Assembly: GCA_027079895.1 (NCBI GenBank)
Contig: JALWUZ010000169.1
Location: 1-24,154, forward strand
Length of the DNA stretch: 24,154 nucleotides
Direction of reading: 5' to 3'
Origin: Anaerolineae bacterium
GTDB lineage: Bacteria > Chloroflexota > Anaerolineae > B4-G1
Within the stretch, counting starts at the first letter, position 1; each line of letters begins with the position of its first letter. The notes below the pieces were generated by a model that did no database searches, was not told the origin of the DNA, and was given only the letters and a program-made list of their open reading frames with translations. The position numbers were made by a program, and so were the translations under genes. Positions 16,592 through 24,154 of the stretch are shown here, in pieces.

Positions 16592-19318
16592 TTATGAATC
16601 CCTCCGGGCCGGCGGCTCGAGGGCTCCGACCCGCAGGAAGGTCGGGCGCCCCAAAGCCAACCCCAACTCGCGCACTGCCGCCCGTGCGACGGCGTCCGGG
16701 TCGGTGAACTCGCGCACGCGCGTCGTCACCTGATGCAGCACCTGCTCCCGGCGAGCCCGTGCCTGAATTACCTCCAACTGGCGCAGATTCTGCACGACGA
16801 TGGCCACCTGCCCGGTCAGGGCCATCAGGAGCCGTACCTTGTCCTCTGGGAAGTGGGTCGGCCGACTGAAGATGGCGTTGACGTAGCCAATCCACCGGCC
16901 ATGCACGACCAGCGGTACGAAGATGGTGCTTCCGGCCTTGTACCTCTGAACGTACAAGGCCCGGGCTTGGTCGTCTATATCAGGAAAAGTATGCACGTCC
17001 TCGATCAAGGTAGGCCGGTCCGGGTGCAGCAGCGCAGACGCCGAGGGGAACTGCCGCAACGGATACCGAGGGCTGGTCGCCTCTGGCGGGAGGCGGGTCC
17101 AGCGGGCCAGGACGATGGACCATTCCGGCACCTCATCCCCTACCCAGGGGGTGCTGAACAGGTTGAGGCTGATGTTCAGGTCGGCGTCGCCGATGAGGGT
17201 GTGCTTCCGCAGGGCCGCCAGCACGTCGTCGTAAGTCTGAGCCGCGCTGAGGTCGGCGGTCGTTTGGTACAGTGTCTGGGTCTCGTTCAGGGCCTCCTGG
17301 ACGCGCTCCAACAGCCGGCGGCTGGCGATGTAACCGCCCACCCGCCGGGTGACGTCCCCCAGAAACGCGCTCTCCTCATCGGTGAAACTGTGCTCCGCGG
17401 TGTAGGCGATGTAGATCTTCCCCAGTGCCTGCCCGCCGATGCGGATGCTCTGCACCATCTGGCTGGGGAGAGTTACGGCCCGCTCGTCGCCGTACACCTG
17501 CCCCTCGAACTCGATGGCCGTCACGCAGTCCTCGGCGTACCGCATGGCCGTCGGGATTCGCCCTGCCACCCAGCGGAGAAAGTCCGCCACGTCCGGCTGC
17601 TCCTCGATCTTCCGCCCGATGTCGTTGAGGCAATCCAGTGCCCGAACACGCCGTCCCAGCAGGGCTTGGGCGGACTGCTGCTCGCTGAACAGGCGGGCGT
17701 TCTGCAAAGCGATGGCGGTCTGGCTGGCGACCCCCTGGTACAGATTGAGTTCCGACGGGGTGAAGTAATCCGGCTCGTAACGTTCCACACCTAAAACCGC
17801 GAAGGGTTTACCTCGCCACGTCACCGGTATAAGGGCGACGGCCTGCGCTCCTCTCTCTATCAACGCGGCCCGCAGGCCCTCATCCTCCGGCGGGGACTCC
17901 CCAATGTGTTCGACGACCACCGGCCCTTCGCTGGCATGCTCGTAAACGTAGCGCAGGGTTGGAATCTCATCGAGTGCGATCCGTTCCCCAGACACCAGCC
18001 TGGCTCCCTGGCCCGGTTCGTAGACCGCCTTGATGTCCAACCACCGAACTTGCCCGTCCGGCTTCTCCTCGTATATACCCAGCCGGATTTTGTCCATACC
18101 GGAGCGGGCCATCTGAGACAGAGTGCGCAGCACAACCTCCTGCTCGTCCAGCGAGGTGCTCAATTGCCGTCCGACCTCGTACAGCACGCGGGCCTCGTCC
18201 AGGGCGGCCCTCAATTCCTTGAGCAGCCTGAGGTTGCCCATCACCGGCGAGGCCATACCGATAATGGCGGTGTAAAACTCTCTCTCCCACTCCTCGAAAG
18301 GATGAACCTCGTCCCAGGCAATGGCGAGCAGCCCGATCAGGCGTCCGGCCAGCGTCAACGGGACGGCGACCAGAGCGCGGACACCCATCTTGGCGGCCAT
18401 CTTCTTGATCTCGTCGTCTATCCGCTCGTCCTCGACGACATCGGAGACGAACATAGGACGGGAAAGATCGGTCAGCGCGTCGGCCAGTGGAAAGTCCTCC
18501 AGCCGGAAATGGAACCCGTCCATAGGGATGGCGTCTTCTTCGCGCAGCCACGAGGCGGCGACATCTACCCAGGGGGAACCGCCGCTGGCATCTTCGGTGA
18601 TGGAGAGTAAATGCGCCCGGTACGCGCCGGCCTCGACCGCCGATTGGGTCAACGCCCGAAGCAACTGCTCTTCATCACTGACGGTGCTCAGAGCCCGTCC
18701 GACGGTGTAGAGGATTTCGGCCTGCTCACGGGACGCCTCGACATCGGCGAACAGACGGGCGTTGACAATGGCTACGGCGACCTGTTCGGCCATCCCCCGC
18801 AGGATGGCGATGTCGTCTTCAGAGAAGGCGTCCGCCCGCTCGCTCTGGATGGTGAGAGCCCCGATCACCTCGTCGCGGACGACCAGCGGCAGGGCCATCT
18901 CGGAGCGGGTAAGAGGGAGGAATGGGTTTTTGAAGTGCACCTCCTCCCCGCTCACCTCAGACACAATGCGGGGTTCCTTGTGAAGGACGCACCAGCCAAT
19001 CATGGATTCCTCGTCCACGCGCAGCCGATGGCCCTGGGCGATCATCTGCCGCCCGGCCTCGCCGGTGCCGGCCCGCAGCACGGCCCACTCGCCGGACTCG
19101 TCCAGCAGGAACAGGCCGGCGTAGTACAGGTCGAACCGCTCGCGGGCCAGGTTCACCGTCGCCTCGATCAGCGCGTCCACGTCCAGAATGGTACTGATGG
19201 TGCGGGAGATTTCGAGCACGGTCTGGAACCGCTTCCGCTGCCGTTTCAACTCGGCCCGCAGCCGCCGCTCAACGGCGGATGTCTCTTCTGCACGCTTATC
19301 TGGGGTCGCCGGTGGCAT
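16592..19318 (-). CDS. Soluble five-GAF sensory protein without output domain
   Basis: A 908-residue protein built almost entirely of GAF domains: about 32-190, 199-364, 374-542, 554-666 and 674-844, followed by the shared C-terminal tail (856-899, VTTRVREFTDP through ELGLAL). The fourth domain is atypical. It is short, carries a CVTAIEFEGQVYGDERAV core and ends with SFTDEESAFLGDVTRRV, suggesting a divergent GAF group. The charged N-terminus (about 1-35) is probably a coiled coil. No transmembrane helix, kinase or other effector is present. The ATG at 19318 has GGAG six bases and GAGG three bases upstream. A GTG six codons further up (19336) lacks a well-placed site. The gene overlaps the end of the upstream HAMP/GAF gene by 23 bases, so the two are probably translationally coupled and made in similar amounts. 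Ligands cannot be predicted from sequence. Confidence 0.88.
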   Translation of the reverse strand: MPPATPDKRAEETSAVERRLRAELKRQRKRFQTVLEISRTISTILDVDALIEATVNLARERFDLYYAGLFLLDESGEWAVLRAGTGEAGRQMIAQGHRLRVDEESMIGWCVLHKEPRIVSEVSGEEVHFKNPFLPLTRSEMALPLVVRDEVIGALTIQSERADAFSEDDIAILRGMAEQVAVAIVNARLFADVEASREQAEILYTVGRALSTVSDEEQLLRALTQSAVEAGAYRAHLLSITEDASGGSPWVDVAASWLREEDAIPMDGFHFRLEDFPLADALTDLSRPMFVSDVVEDERIDDEIKKMAAKMGVRALVAVPLTLAGRLIGLLAIAWDEVHPFEEWEREFYTAIIGMASPVMGNLRLLKELRAALDEARVLYEVGRQLSTSLDEQEVVLRTLSQMARSGMDKIRLGIYEEKPDGQVRWLDIKAVYEPGQGARLVSGERIALDEIPTLRYVYEHASEGPVVVEHIGESPPEDEGLRAALIERGAQAVALIPVTWRGKPFAVLGVERYEPDYFTPSELNLYQGVASQTAIALQNARLFSEQQSAQALLGRRVRALDCLNDIGRKIEEQPDVADFLRWVAGRIPTAMRYAEDCVTAIEFEGQVYGDERAVTLPSQMVQSIRIGGQALGKIYIAYTAEHSFTDEESAFLGDVTRRVGGYIASRRLLERVQEALNETQTLYQTTADLSAAQTYDDVLAALRKHTLIGDADLNISLNLFSTPWVGDEVPEWSIVLARWTRLPPEATSPRYPLRQFPSASALLHPDRPTLIEDVHTFPDIDDQARALYVQRYKAGSTIFVPLVVHGRWIGYVNAIFSRPTHFPEDKVRLLMALTGQVAIVVQNLRQLEVIQARARREQVLHQVTTRVREFTDPDAVARAAVRELGLALGRPTFLRVGALEPPARRDS

Positions 19319-21575
19319 TTTCCTCTCCCTCGTCACTCCTGGTCAACAACTCCTCCTCGGTGCCCAGGCGCACGTAGATGCGCGGTGCGCCGACCGCCTC
19401 GCCCAAACTGGTGATGGTGGTTTGAAGGATACTCTCCACCTCCACGGCGCGGCGGATTTGCTCGGTGATGCGGCGGATGGTCTGCTCGCGGGCCGCGCGG
19501 GCCTGGGCCTCCTCGAAAAGCCGCGCACTCTCCAACGCCAGGGCCATCCGGGAGGCGGCCTCCTCGACCAGCGAGACGGCTTCCGGCGGCGCGTCCCCCT
19601 CGAAGTGAATGTCGAGCACGCCGATGACCTGGTCGCGCAGTTTGATGGGCACCGCTAACGCGCTGCCCCGCGCTTCTCCTTTCCCTAACTCCACCACCGT
19701 CTCGGCGGAGGTGATGACGGTGCGACCGCTCGCCAATGCTTCCAATGCCTCCTCGTGCTGTTTGGTGATCACCTCCAAGCGCGGGCGGCGGTACCGATAC
19801 CCTGTCGGGCGGCTGCTCCGCAAGAGAAACTCCTGCCATGACTCCTGGGTGTACCGACCGGAGGTGACTTCCAGTTCGCGCAGAGCCTGCTCCATATCCT
19901 GCACCAGCCGGACGTTCTGGATAACCACCGCCAACTGATCGCTCATCGTCTGCAAGACGAGCACGCTTCCTGCACCGAAGACGTGTGGCCGATCACTCTG
20001 CACCACGAGCACTCCGATGACCTCCTCACCTACCCGCAGAGGCAAGGCGGCCTCAGAGCGGGTGTCCGGCAGGAAGGCGTGGGGGATATACCGGTCGTCC
20101 GCCGCGGTATCCCCCACGATGTAGGGGCGTCCGGTCTCGGCGACGTGCCCCACTACTCCGACCCCCATCCGTATGTAGACTCCACGGGCCAGCAACTGCT
20201 CGGCGGACGCCCCGGCCGCGGACATCAGGTTGACGCTCTGACGGTCCTCGCTCACCAGGAAAGCAGCGACGTGGTAGAAGCCAAAGCGGGCCTGAACCAA
20301 CTCCACTACCCGGTCGAGCAACTCGTTCAGGTTACGAGCCGTAGCGGCGTCCCTGGTGATCTCCGCCGCGGCCTGCAATTGCTCGGTGCGCCGCTCCAAC
20401 TCGGCGGTGCGCCGGGCGACCTGCTGCTCCAAACTGCTCAACGTCTCCTGCAAGCGGTCGGTCATCGTGTTGAACGCCCGTGCCAACATCGCCAGTTCGT
20501 CCCCGCCGTACACCGGAACCTTCTGTGTCAGATCGCCCATGCCGACCCGCTGCGCCGCCTCGCTCAACCGCGTCAACGGCTGCACGAGGCGCGTGTTTGC
20601 CCACACTCCCACGATCGCGCCGATAATCACCACCACTATGCCGATGAGCCACATCGCCACCACATTTTGGCGGTGGATGGCCTCCAGCCATTCCAAGGAG
20701 GCATCCGCGCTGCGCTTGCTGACCTCCATGATGTGGACTGTCACCGCGCGGATATCCTCGGTCACATCGGTGGATATGCCGGCGTTGGTCTCGATCCCCC
20801 GTTCCAGATTCACCAGTTCCTGGAAAATGCGGTGATAATTCTGGACGGCGGAGATCAGCCCCGACCGTGAGACCGGCTGGCCGTCCACGACCAAATCCTC
20901 AGGGGGGCTCTCTTCGACGAGGGTCAGGAAGCGGTTCACCAGAATGCGGACTTCATCCACGTACTCCTGCCGGCCGGTGTGGAAGAAAGCCTCCTCGTTG
21001 ATGCGCAACTGCCAGACGAGGCGCACGAACTCCTGGTCGGGCAACAGTTCAGCCGTCGCCTGCAACTGTTCCCACTGCCCCCGCAACGCGCTCTCCGGGC
21101 CGGCCGGGCGGCTTCTCTCCTGCACCAGCGAGACGGTGTCGCGCAACGCTTTTTCGTAGGAGTCCAACAGCGAGCGCAATCGGTCGAGATCACCGCCCAG
21201 CGATTGCAGTTCTGGATCCGTCGTGTCCCGCACCAGGTCTTCCAGCATATTCAGATGTTCTCGCGCCTGGGCCAGAGAGTCGTAACTCTCTTCCACCTGC
21301 GACATAGCCTCCTCGCCGATCCCCAGCAGCCGCCAATTGCTCAAAAACTCGGCCTCTCCCTGTCGGGCCGCCAGGAAGTCACTTTCGACCAACAAGCTCA
21401 GGTCGCGTACCTGACTACTTTCCTGGGCGAAGGTGGTGACCTGAGTATGCATGCGGTGCATGTTGATGTAACTGCCGACGAGAATCATGACAGTCATCGC
21501 AAGCACTCCACCGAATCCCAGCGTCAGTTCCGCCCGGATGGAAAGCGTGCGTTGTCTTGGTTGTCTGGATGCCAT
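19296..21575 (-). CDS. Membrane sensor: helical extracytoplasmic domain, HAMP, GAF, half-GAF; no output domain
   Basis: A 759-residue protein built like a transmembrane receptor but lacking a kinase or methyl-accepting end. A first membrane helix at about 17-37 is followed by a roughly 265-residue, mostly helical extracytoplasmic region (39-304), resembling four-helix-bundle sensor domains. The second membrane helix (about 305-326, rich in Ile, Val and Gly) leads into a HAMP domain (328-380, with P-L-x-x-L and GGDELAMLARAFN) and a coiled coil. A GAF domain (405-560), the Trp580 half-GAF module (562-691) and the shared tail (696-738) complete it. I chose the ATG at 21575, which has TGAGG six bases upstream. 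The GTG at 21587 is itself part of that site. The gene starts 13 bases after the stop of the PotD-like lipoprotein gene, an arrangement that suggests a binding-protein/receptor pair. Confidence 0.88.
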   Translation of the reverse strand: MASRQPRQRTLSIRAELTLGFGGVLAMTVMILVGSYINMHRMHTQVTTFAQESSQVRDLSLLVESDFLAARQGEAEFLSNWRLLGIGEEAMSQVEESYDSLAQAREHLNMLEDLVRDTTDPELQSLGGDLDRLRSLLDSYEKALRDTVSLVQERSRPAGPESALRGQWEQLQATAELLPDQEFVRLVWQLRINEEAFFHTGRQEYVDEVRILVNRFLTLVEESPPEDLVVDGQPVSRSGLISAVQNYHRIFQELVNLERGIETNAGISTDVTEDIRAVTVHIMEVSKRSADASLEWLEAIHRQNVVAMWLIGIVVVIIGAIVGVWANTRLVQPLTRLSEAAQRVGMGDLTQKVPVYGGDELAMLARAFNTMTDRLQETLSSLEQQVARRTAELERRTEQLQAAAEITRDAATARNLNELLDRVVELVQARFGFYHVAAFLVSEDRQSVNLMSAAGASAEQLLARGVYIRMGVGVVGHVAETGRPYIVGDTAADDRYIPHAFLPDTRSEAALPLRVGEEVIGVLVVQSDRPHVFGAGSVLVLQTMSDQLAVVIQNVRLVQDMEQALRELEVTSGRYTQESWQEFLLRSSRPTGYRYRRPRLEVITKQHEEALEALASGRTVITSAETVVELGKGEARGSALAVPIKLRDQVIGVLDIHFEGDAPPEAVSLVEEAASRMALALESARLFEEAQARAAREQTIRRITEQIRRAVEVESILQTTITSLGEAVGAPRIYVRLGTEEELLTRSDEGEENATGDPR
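19322..19331 (-). promoter_or_regulatory. Ribosome binding site deciding the start of the five-GAF protein
   Basis: GAGGGAGAGG on the minus strand ends three bases before the ATG at 19318. It lies inside the last codons of the upstream gene. It also overlaps the upstream GTG candidate's own first codons, which argues against that GTG. Confidence 0.65.
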
Positions 21576-21581
21576 AGTCAA

Positions 21582-21586
21582 CCTCA
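21582..21586 (-). promoter_or_regulatory. Ribosome binding site deciding the start of the HAMP/GAF protein
   Basis: TGAGG on the minus strand, six bases before the ATG at 21575. It overlaps the alternative GTG start (21585-21587), so the ATG is the better choice. Confidence 0.6.
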
Positions 21587-21588
21587 CT

Positions 21589-22683
21589 TCACCGACCGTG
21601 CCTCTCGAGCACTAACTGCCAGGCCTCTTCATACAACTTGTTGGCCGTCTCACCCACGTCCACCAGGAAAAACAGGCGGCTGCGAATCTCGGCCGGGGGA
21701 TACAGAGCCGGGTTGTTCCGGTCGGCGGCGTTGATGAGCGGCAGCGCGGCGCGGTTGGGCGTGCTGTAATGGGTGTAATTCGAGAGGGAGGCTCCCACCT
21801 CAGGGTCCAGCAGGTAGTTGATAAACTCCTCGGCCAGTTCCTTGTGCCGAGCCGTGGCCGGGATGCAGATGTTATCCGTCCAGATCAGAGAACCCTCTTT
21901 GGGAATCACGTATCGAATCTCCGGGTGGGTCCCCATCACCTGAAGAATGTCGCCGCTCCACTCGAAGACCAGGTCAACCTCATCGGCGACGAGCAAGTCT
22001 TGGCCGGTGTCCGGGGCGTAGGCCGCGATGGCGTCCGCGTGGTCGAGCAAGAAGTTACGGGCGGCGGCGACCTCCTCCCCGTCCGTCGTGTTGGGGCTGT
22101 ACCCCAGGTACAGCAGGATGACCCCCAGGGTGCTGCGGGCATCGTCCATCAAGGCGATGCGGCCGGCATACCGCCGGTCGAAGAAATCCTCCCAGCCCGT
22201 GATCTCCCCCTCGGTCGCCGTGCTATCGTACCCAATCCCGGCGGTACCCCACTGATACGGAGCACAGTACCGGTTGCCGGGGTCGTAGGTGGGACTGGTA
22301 AATTCAGAGTCAACGTTGACGAAGTTCGGGATGTTCCTTTTGTCGAGCGGATACAGCAGTCCTTCCCGCCGCATGATGGCCACGAGGTAATCGCTGGGGA
22401 CTACCAGGTCGTAATTTTCCCTCCCGGCCCGAACGTCGTCCAGCATATCGGTGTCGTCGGTGTAGGTGCGATAGTTGATGGACACGTCGTACTGTTGCTC
22501 GAATGCATTCAGAATGTGCGGGTTGATGTAGGTCTCCCAATTGTAGATATCCAGCACTCGCTCAGGCTCCTCCGTCGGCGTGGGAGTCAGGGCCGGGAAC
22601 GGATTCGGTTGGATACATCCGGCCAGAATGACCGTCAGCGTCAGCAAGACGGCCATGTCCACCAGGTAATCGCTCGTCCTCAT
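21589..22683 (-). CDS. PotD-like polyamine-binding lipoprotein (ABC substrate-binding protein)
   Basis: A 364-residue extracytoplasmic solute-binding lipoprotein of the spermidine/putrescine family. It has a short hydrophobic signal peptide ending in lipobox LAGC (Cys23), then a Pro/Thr-rich tether. IYNWETYINP (46-55), YDLVVPSDYL (91-100) and APYQWGTAGIGY (141-152) are conserved PotD-type segments. Trp49, Trp242 (EWSGD) and Trp268-x-Asp270 (IWTDN) fit the positions that cage the polyamine in E. coli PotD. The ligand is therefore probably a polyamine, though family members also bind other cationic compounds. No permease or ATPase gene is near; both neighbours encode membrane-anchored sensory proteins. 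It may therefore serve signalling instead of, or besides, uptake. AAGGAG lies seven bases before the ATG, and the upstream gene ends 17 bases away. The symbol is left empty because transport function is not shown. Confidence 0.88.
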   Translation of the reverse strand: MRTSDYLVDMAVLLTLTVILAGCIQPNPFPALTPTPTEEPERVLDIYNWETYINPHILNAFEQQYDVSINYRTYTDDTDMLDDVRAGRENYDLVVPSDYLVAIMRREGLLYPLDKRNIPNFVNVDSEFTSPTYDPGNRYCAPYQWGTAGIGYDSTATEGEITGWEDFFDRRYAGRIALMDDARSTLGVILLYLGYSPNTTDGEEVAAARNFLLDHADAIAAYAPDTGQDLLVADEVDLVFEWSGDILQVMGTHPEIRYVIPKEGSLIWTDNICIPATARHKELAEEFINYLLDPEVGASLSNYTHYSTPNRAALPLINAADRNNPALYPPAEIRSRLFFLVDVGETANKLYEEAWQLVLERHGR

Positions 22684-22700
22684 ATCTCCTCTCCTTCCGC

Positions 22701-24154
22701 CTAGGACGGCGGGCCGACGTGGACGGCGACTTCGGTCACGTTAGGCAACTTGGCTAACTCGCGCACGGCAGCCCGCAACATTGTCCCCATATCCAAAGAG
22801 CGGGTCAACCGCGCGGTCATCTCGCCGAGCATCTGCTCCCGCTCCGCACGCCGTTGGGTTTCCTCTAACAAACGGGCGTTCTCCAACGCCAGGCCGATTT
22901 GCACGCCGATTTCGTTGAGCAATGCTAGTTCCTCGCTCGTCCACGGCTCCACGCCCTCCTCCTGCCGCAGGACGATGGCGCCTAACTTCTGCCCCCGCAA
23001 CAGGATTGGGGCAACTAGACGCCGCCCTTCTTCCTCCTCCACCACCACCGGCCCCCGGACAGTCTCGACATCCGCGCCCAATTGAAGCGGAAGTTCAGCA
23101 GAAGGTGACTCCTCGACTACGTCCACGCCGGTATAACGGTAGACCTCCACCCGCTCCCGCCAGGCCTCGCGCACCTGTCTCCCGTACAGGCTTTCCAACT
23201 CCCGCAGTGCGCGCTGGCTGGCCTCCAACAGCCGTGCGTTCTCGATCGCCAATGCGACCTGGTCGGCCATCGGCTGCATCGCCTCCACATCCTCGGTGGA
23301 GAAAGCAGCAACTTTGTCCGAATGAACGTCCAGCACTCCCAAGATCTCCCCCCGCACCACCAGCGGCAGTCCCATTTCGGAGCGAGTGTCGGGGAACGCC
23401 CGGATGACGGGAAGCCCCCCCTCCGTGTCCGAGACGGCGACCGGCTTGCCGGTTTCCGCGACGTAGCCCACCACATCCCGTGCGCCAATCCGCTGTTTGT
23501 ATCCCTGCTCCACCAGCCGCTTACCCGCCATCGAGGAAGAAGCCTGCAACACTGCATGAGTACGCCGGTCGTTCACCAGGAAGACGTTGACGTGGGAGGC
23601 TCCCAGCCTCTCCATCAAAATACGGGACACCGTCTCCAGCAACACACCCACATCGCGGATTCCGGCGGCCTCTCGCGACACCTGCGCCGCCGCCTCCAAC
23701 TGAGCCACGCGCCGTTTCAGGTCGGTAGTGCGCTCGGCGATACGCTGCTCCAGGGCCACCCGGTGAGATTCGAGTTGCAACACCAACTCACGCTCTCGGC
23801 GGAACATGCCGCCCACCTCATGGCGAGAAATCCAACTGAAAGCGACGATCGTCGTCAAGCCCAGGAAAATGCTGACGGTGTCCAGGGAAACCGTATCCTC
23901 AGCGGAAAGGGCGTATGGGAGCAAATTGTGCATCTGCGCCCATCCGGCGGCCAAATAAGAGAGGGCGCTGAGCACGACCGCTCCCACAGCCGGCCGCGTG
24001 CCAATCAGAACGCCGGCGATGACCACCACCATCGCGTACCCCACCATCGAGGAATGCCCCACACCCAATACGAAATTGGTCACCACCATCAACAAGAACA
24101 AGGTCACAACGGGGATATAGGCCGCCGCCTGCACCTTGCCGCGGCGTCCCAGCC
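22701..24154 (-). CDS. Membrane GAF sensory protein without output domain (5' partial)
   Basis: The frame is open to the right edge, and the gene very likely continues beyond it. A GTG exists at 24134, but the residues before it (LGRRGK) look like a cytoplasmic loop between membrane helices, and no ribosome site is visible. In the 477 residues from that GTG, hydrophobic helices lie at about 6-24, 29-46, 49-66 and 86-103. They are followed by a coiled coil (110-150), a GAF domain (150-303), the half-GAF module with Trp325 (307-427) and the shared C-terminal tail (431-474). The membrane part resembles the N-terminal region of the hybrid kinase. No kinase core follows: the protein ends directly after the tail, 17 bases before the lipoprotein gene. 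It is the first gene of the visible run, so the operon promoter lies outside the window or further genes precede it. Confidence 0.85.
   Translation of the reverse strand, partial: LGRRGKVQAAAYIPVVTLFLLMVVTNFVLGVGHSSMVGYAMVVVIAGVLIGTRPAVGAVVLSALSYLAAGWAQMHNLLPYALSAEDTVSLDTVSIFLGLTTIVAFSWISRHEVGGMFRRERELVLQLESHRVALEQRIAERTTDLKRRVAQLEAAAQVSREAAGIRDVGVLLETVSRILMERLGASHVNVFLVNDRRTHAVLQASSSMAGKRLVEQGYKQRIGARDVVGYVAETGKPVAVSDTEGGLPVIRAFPDTRSEMGLPLVVRGEILGVLDVHSDKVAAFSTEDVEAMQPMADQVALAIENARLLEASQRALRELESLYGRQVREAWRERVEVYRYTGVDVVEESPSAELPLQLGADVETVRGPVVVEEEEGRRLVAPILLRGQKLGAIVLRQEEGVEPWTSEELALLNEIGVQIGLALENARLLEETQRRAEREQMLGEMTARLTRSLDMGTMLRAAVRELAKLPNVTEVAVHVGPPS

Larger units (their letters stand above)
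2697..24154 (-). other. Putative eight-gene sensory operon
   Basis: Eight consecutive minus-strand genes have junctions of 17, 13, -23, 36, 22, 16 and 30 bases in order of transcription. Most have a good ribosome site just before each ATG, and no hairpin terminator is visible between them. The run ends at the hairpin at 2645-2672. The gaps are too short for ordinary internal intergenic promoters, so co-transcription is likely, but promoters inside coding sequence cannot be excluded. The start of the operon is not in the window. Confidence 0.75.

Noticed and set aside
19319..19336. GTG start for the five-GAF protein at 19336
   Set aside because: The ribosome site GAGGGAGAGG lies after this GTG and is correctly placed only for the ATG at 19318.
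9046..21575. Hidden histidine-kinase cores in the four kinase-less proteins
   Set aside because: I looked for SHELRTP-type H boxes, N boxes and DxGxG/GxGxG motifs at each C-terminus and found none; the proteins stop at the shared tail.
24132..24134. GTG at 24134 as the true start of the right-hand GAF protein
   Set aside because: The frame stays open upstream to the edge, the residues before it resemble a membrane-protein loop, and no ribosome site is visible, so I treat the gene as partial.
1..24154. tRNA, rRNA, CRISPR, insertion sequence or prophage content
   Set aside because: I saw no clover-leaf-like gene, no spaced direct repeats of CRISPR type, no transposase or integrase motif, and practically no non-coding space to hold them.

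Overview
The window is GC-rich, densely coded DNA, most consistent with a member of the Chloroflexota (an Anaerolineae- or Caldilinea-like lineage). This is an inference from three things: giant GAF/PAS sensory proteins packed in one run, surface proteins carrying the YLP-[LV]-V-x-R motif often seen in that phylum, and receiver domains of the LDVLMPDADGW type. I find no RNA genes, mobile elements, CRISPR arrays or integrases. No gap between genes exceeds about 60 bases.

Left end (1-2643, plus strand): the 3' part of a secreted repeat protein (DUF11-like end, three SdrD-B-like repeats, two pre-peptidase C-terminal-like domains, two YLP motifs). It overlaps by one base a HAD hydrolase of the pyrimidine 5'-nucleotidase type. 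A 12-bp perfect hairpin follows and separates these genes from the convergent minus-strand block.

The rest (2697-24154, minus strand, read from right to left) looks like one operon of eight genes with junctions from -23 to +36 bases. The order of transcription is: (1) a membrane GAF protein, cut by the window edge; (2) a PotD-like polyamine-binding lipoprotein; (3) a two-TM helical-sensor/HAMP/GAF protein; (4) a soluble five-GAF protein; (5) an RsbRD_N-like/3xPAS/5xGAF protein; (6) a 2xPAS/5xGAF protein; (7) a 1540-residue membrane hybrid histidine kinase with five GAF domains and two receivers; (8) a threonine-synthase-like PLP enzyme fused at its C-terminus to a response-regulator receiver domain. 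Together they carry about 24 GAF or GAF-like domains and five PAS domains but only one recognisable kinase core. There is no DNA-binding output, no GGDEF/EAL domain and no methyl-accepting domain.

Working hypothesis: proteins 1-6 are kinase-less sensory subunits that feed the single hybrid kinase. The kinase then phosphorylates the receiver attached to the PLP enzyme, so a metabolic enzyme would be the direct output of a phosphorelay. Two recurring modules not explained by standard GAF annotation support common ancestry of the sensor set. One is a GAF-like half-domain preceded by a conserved Trp helix (six copies). The other is a roughly 44-residue C-terminal tail resembling the first third of a GAF domain (five copies, in every kinase-less GAF protein and absent from the kinase).
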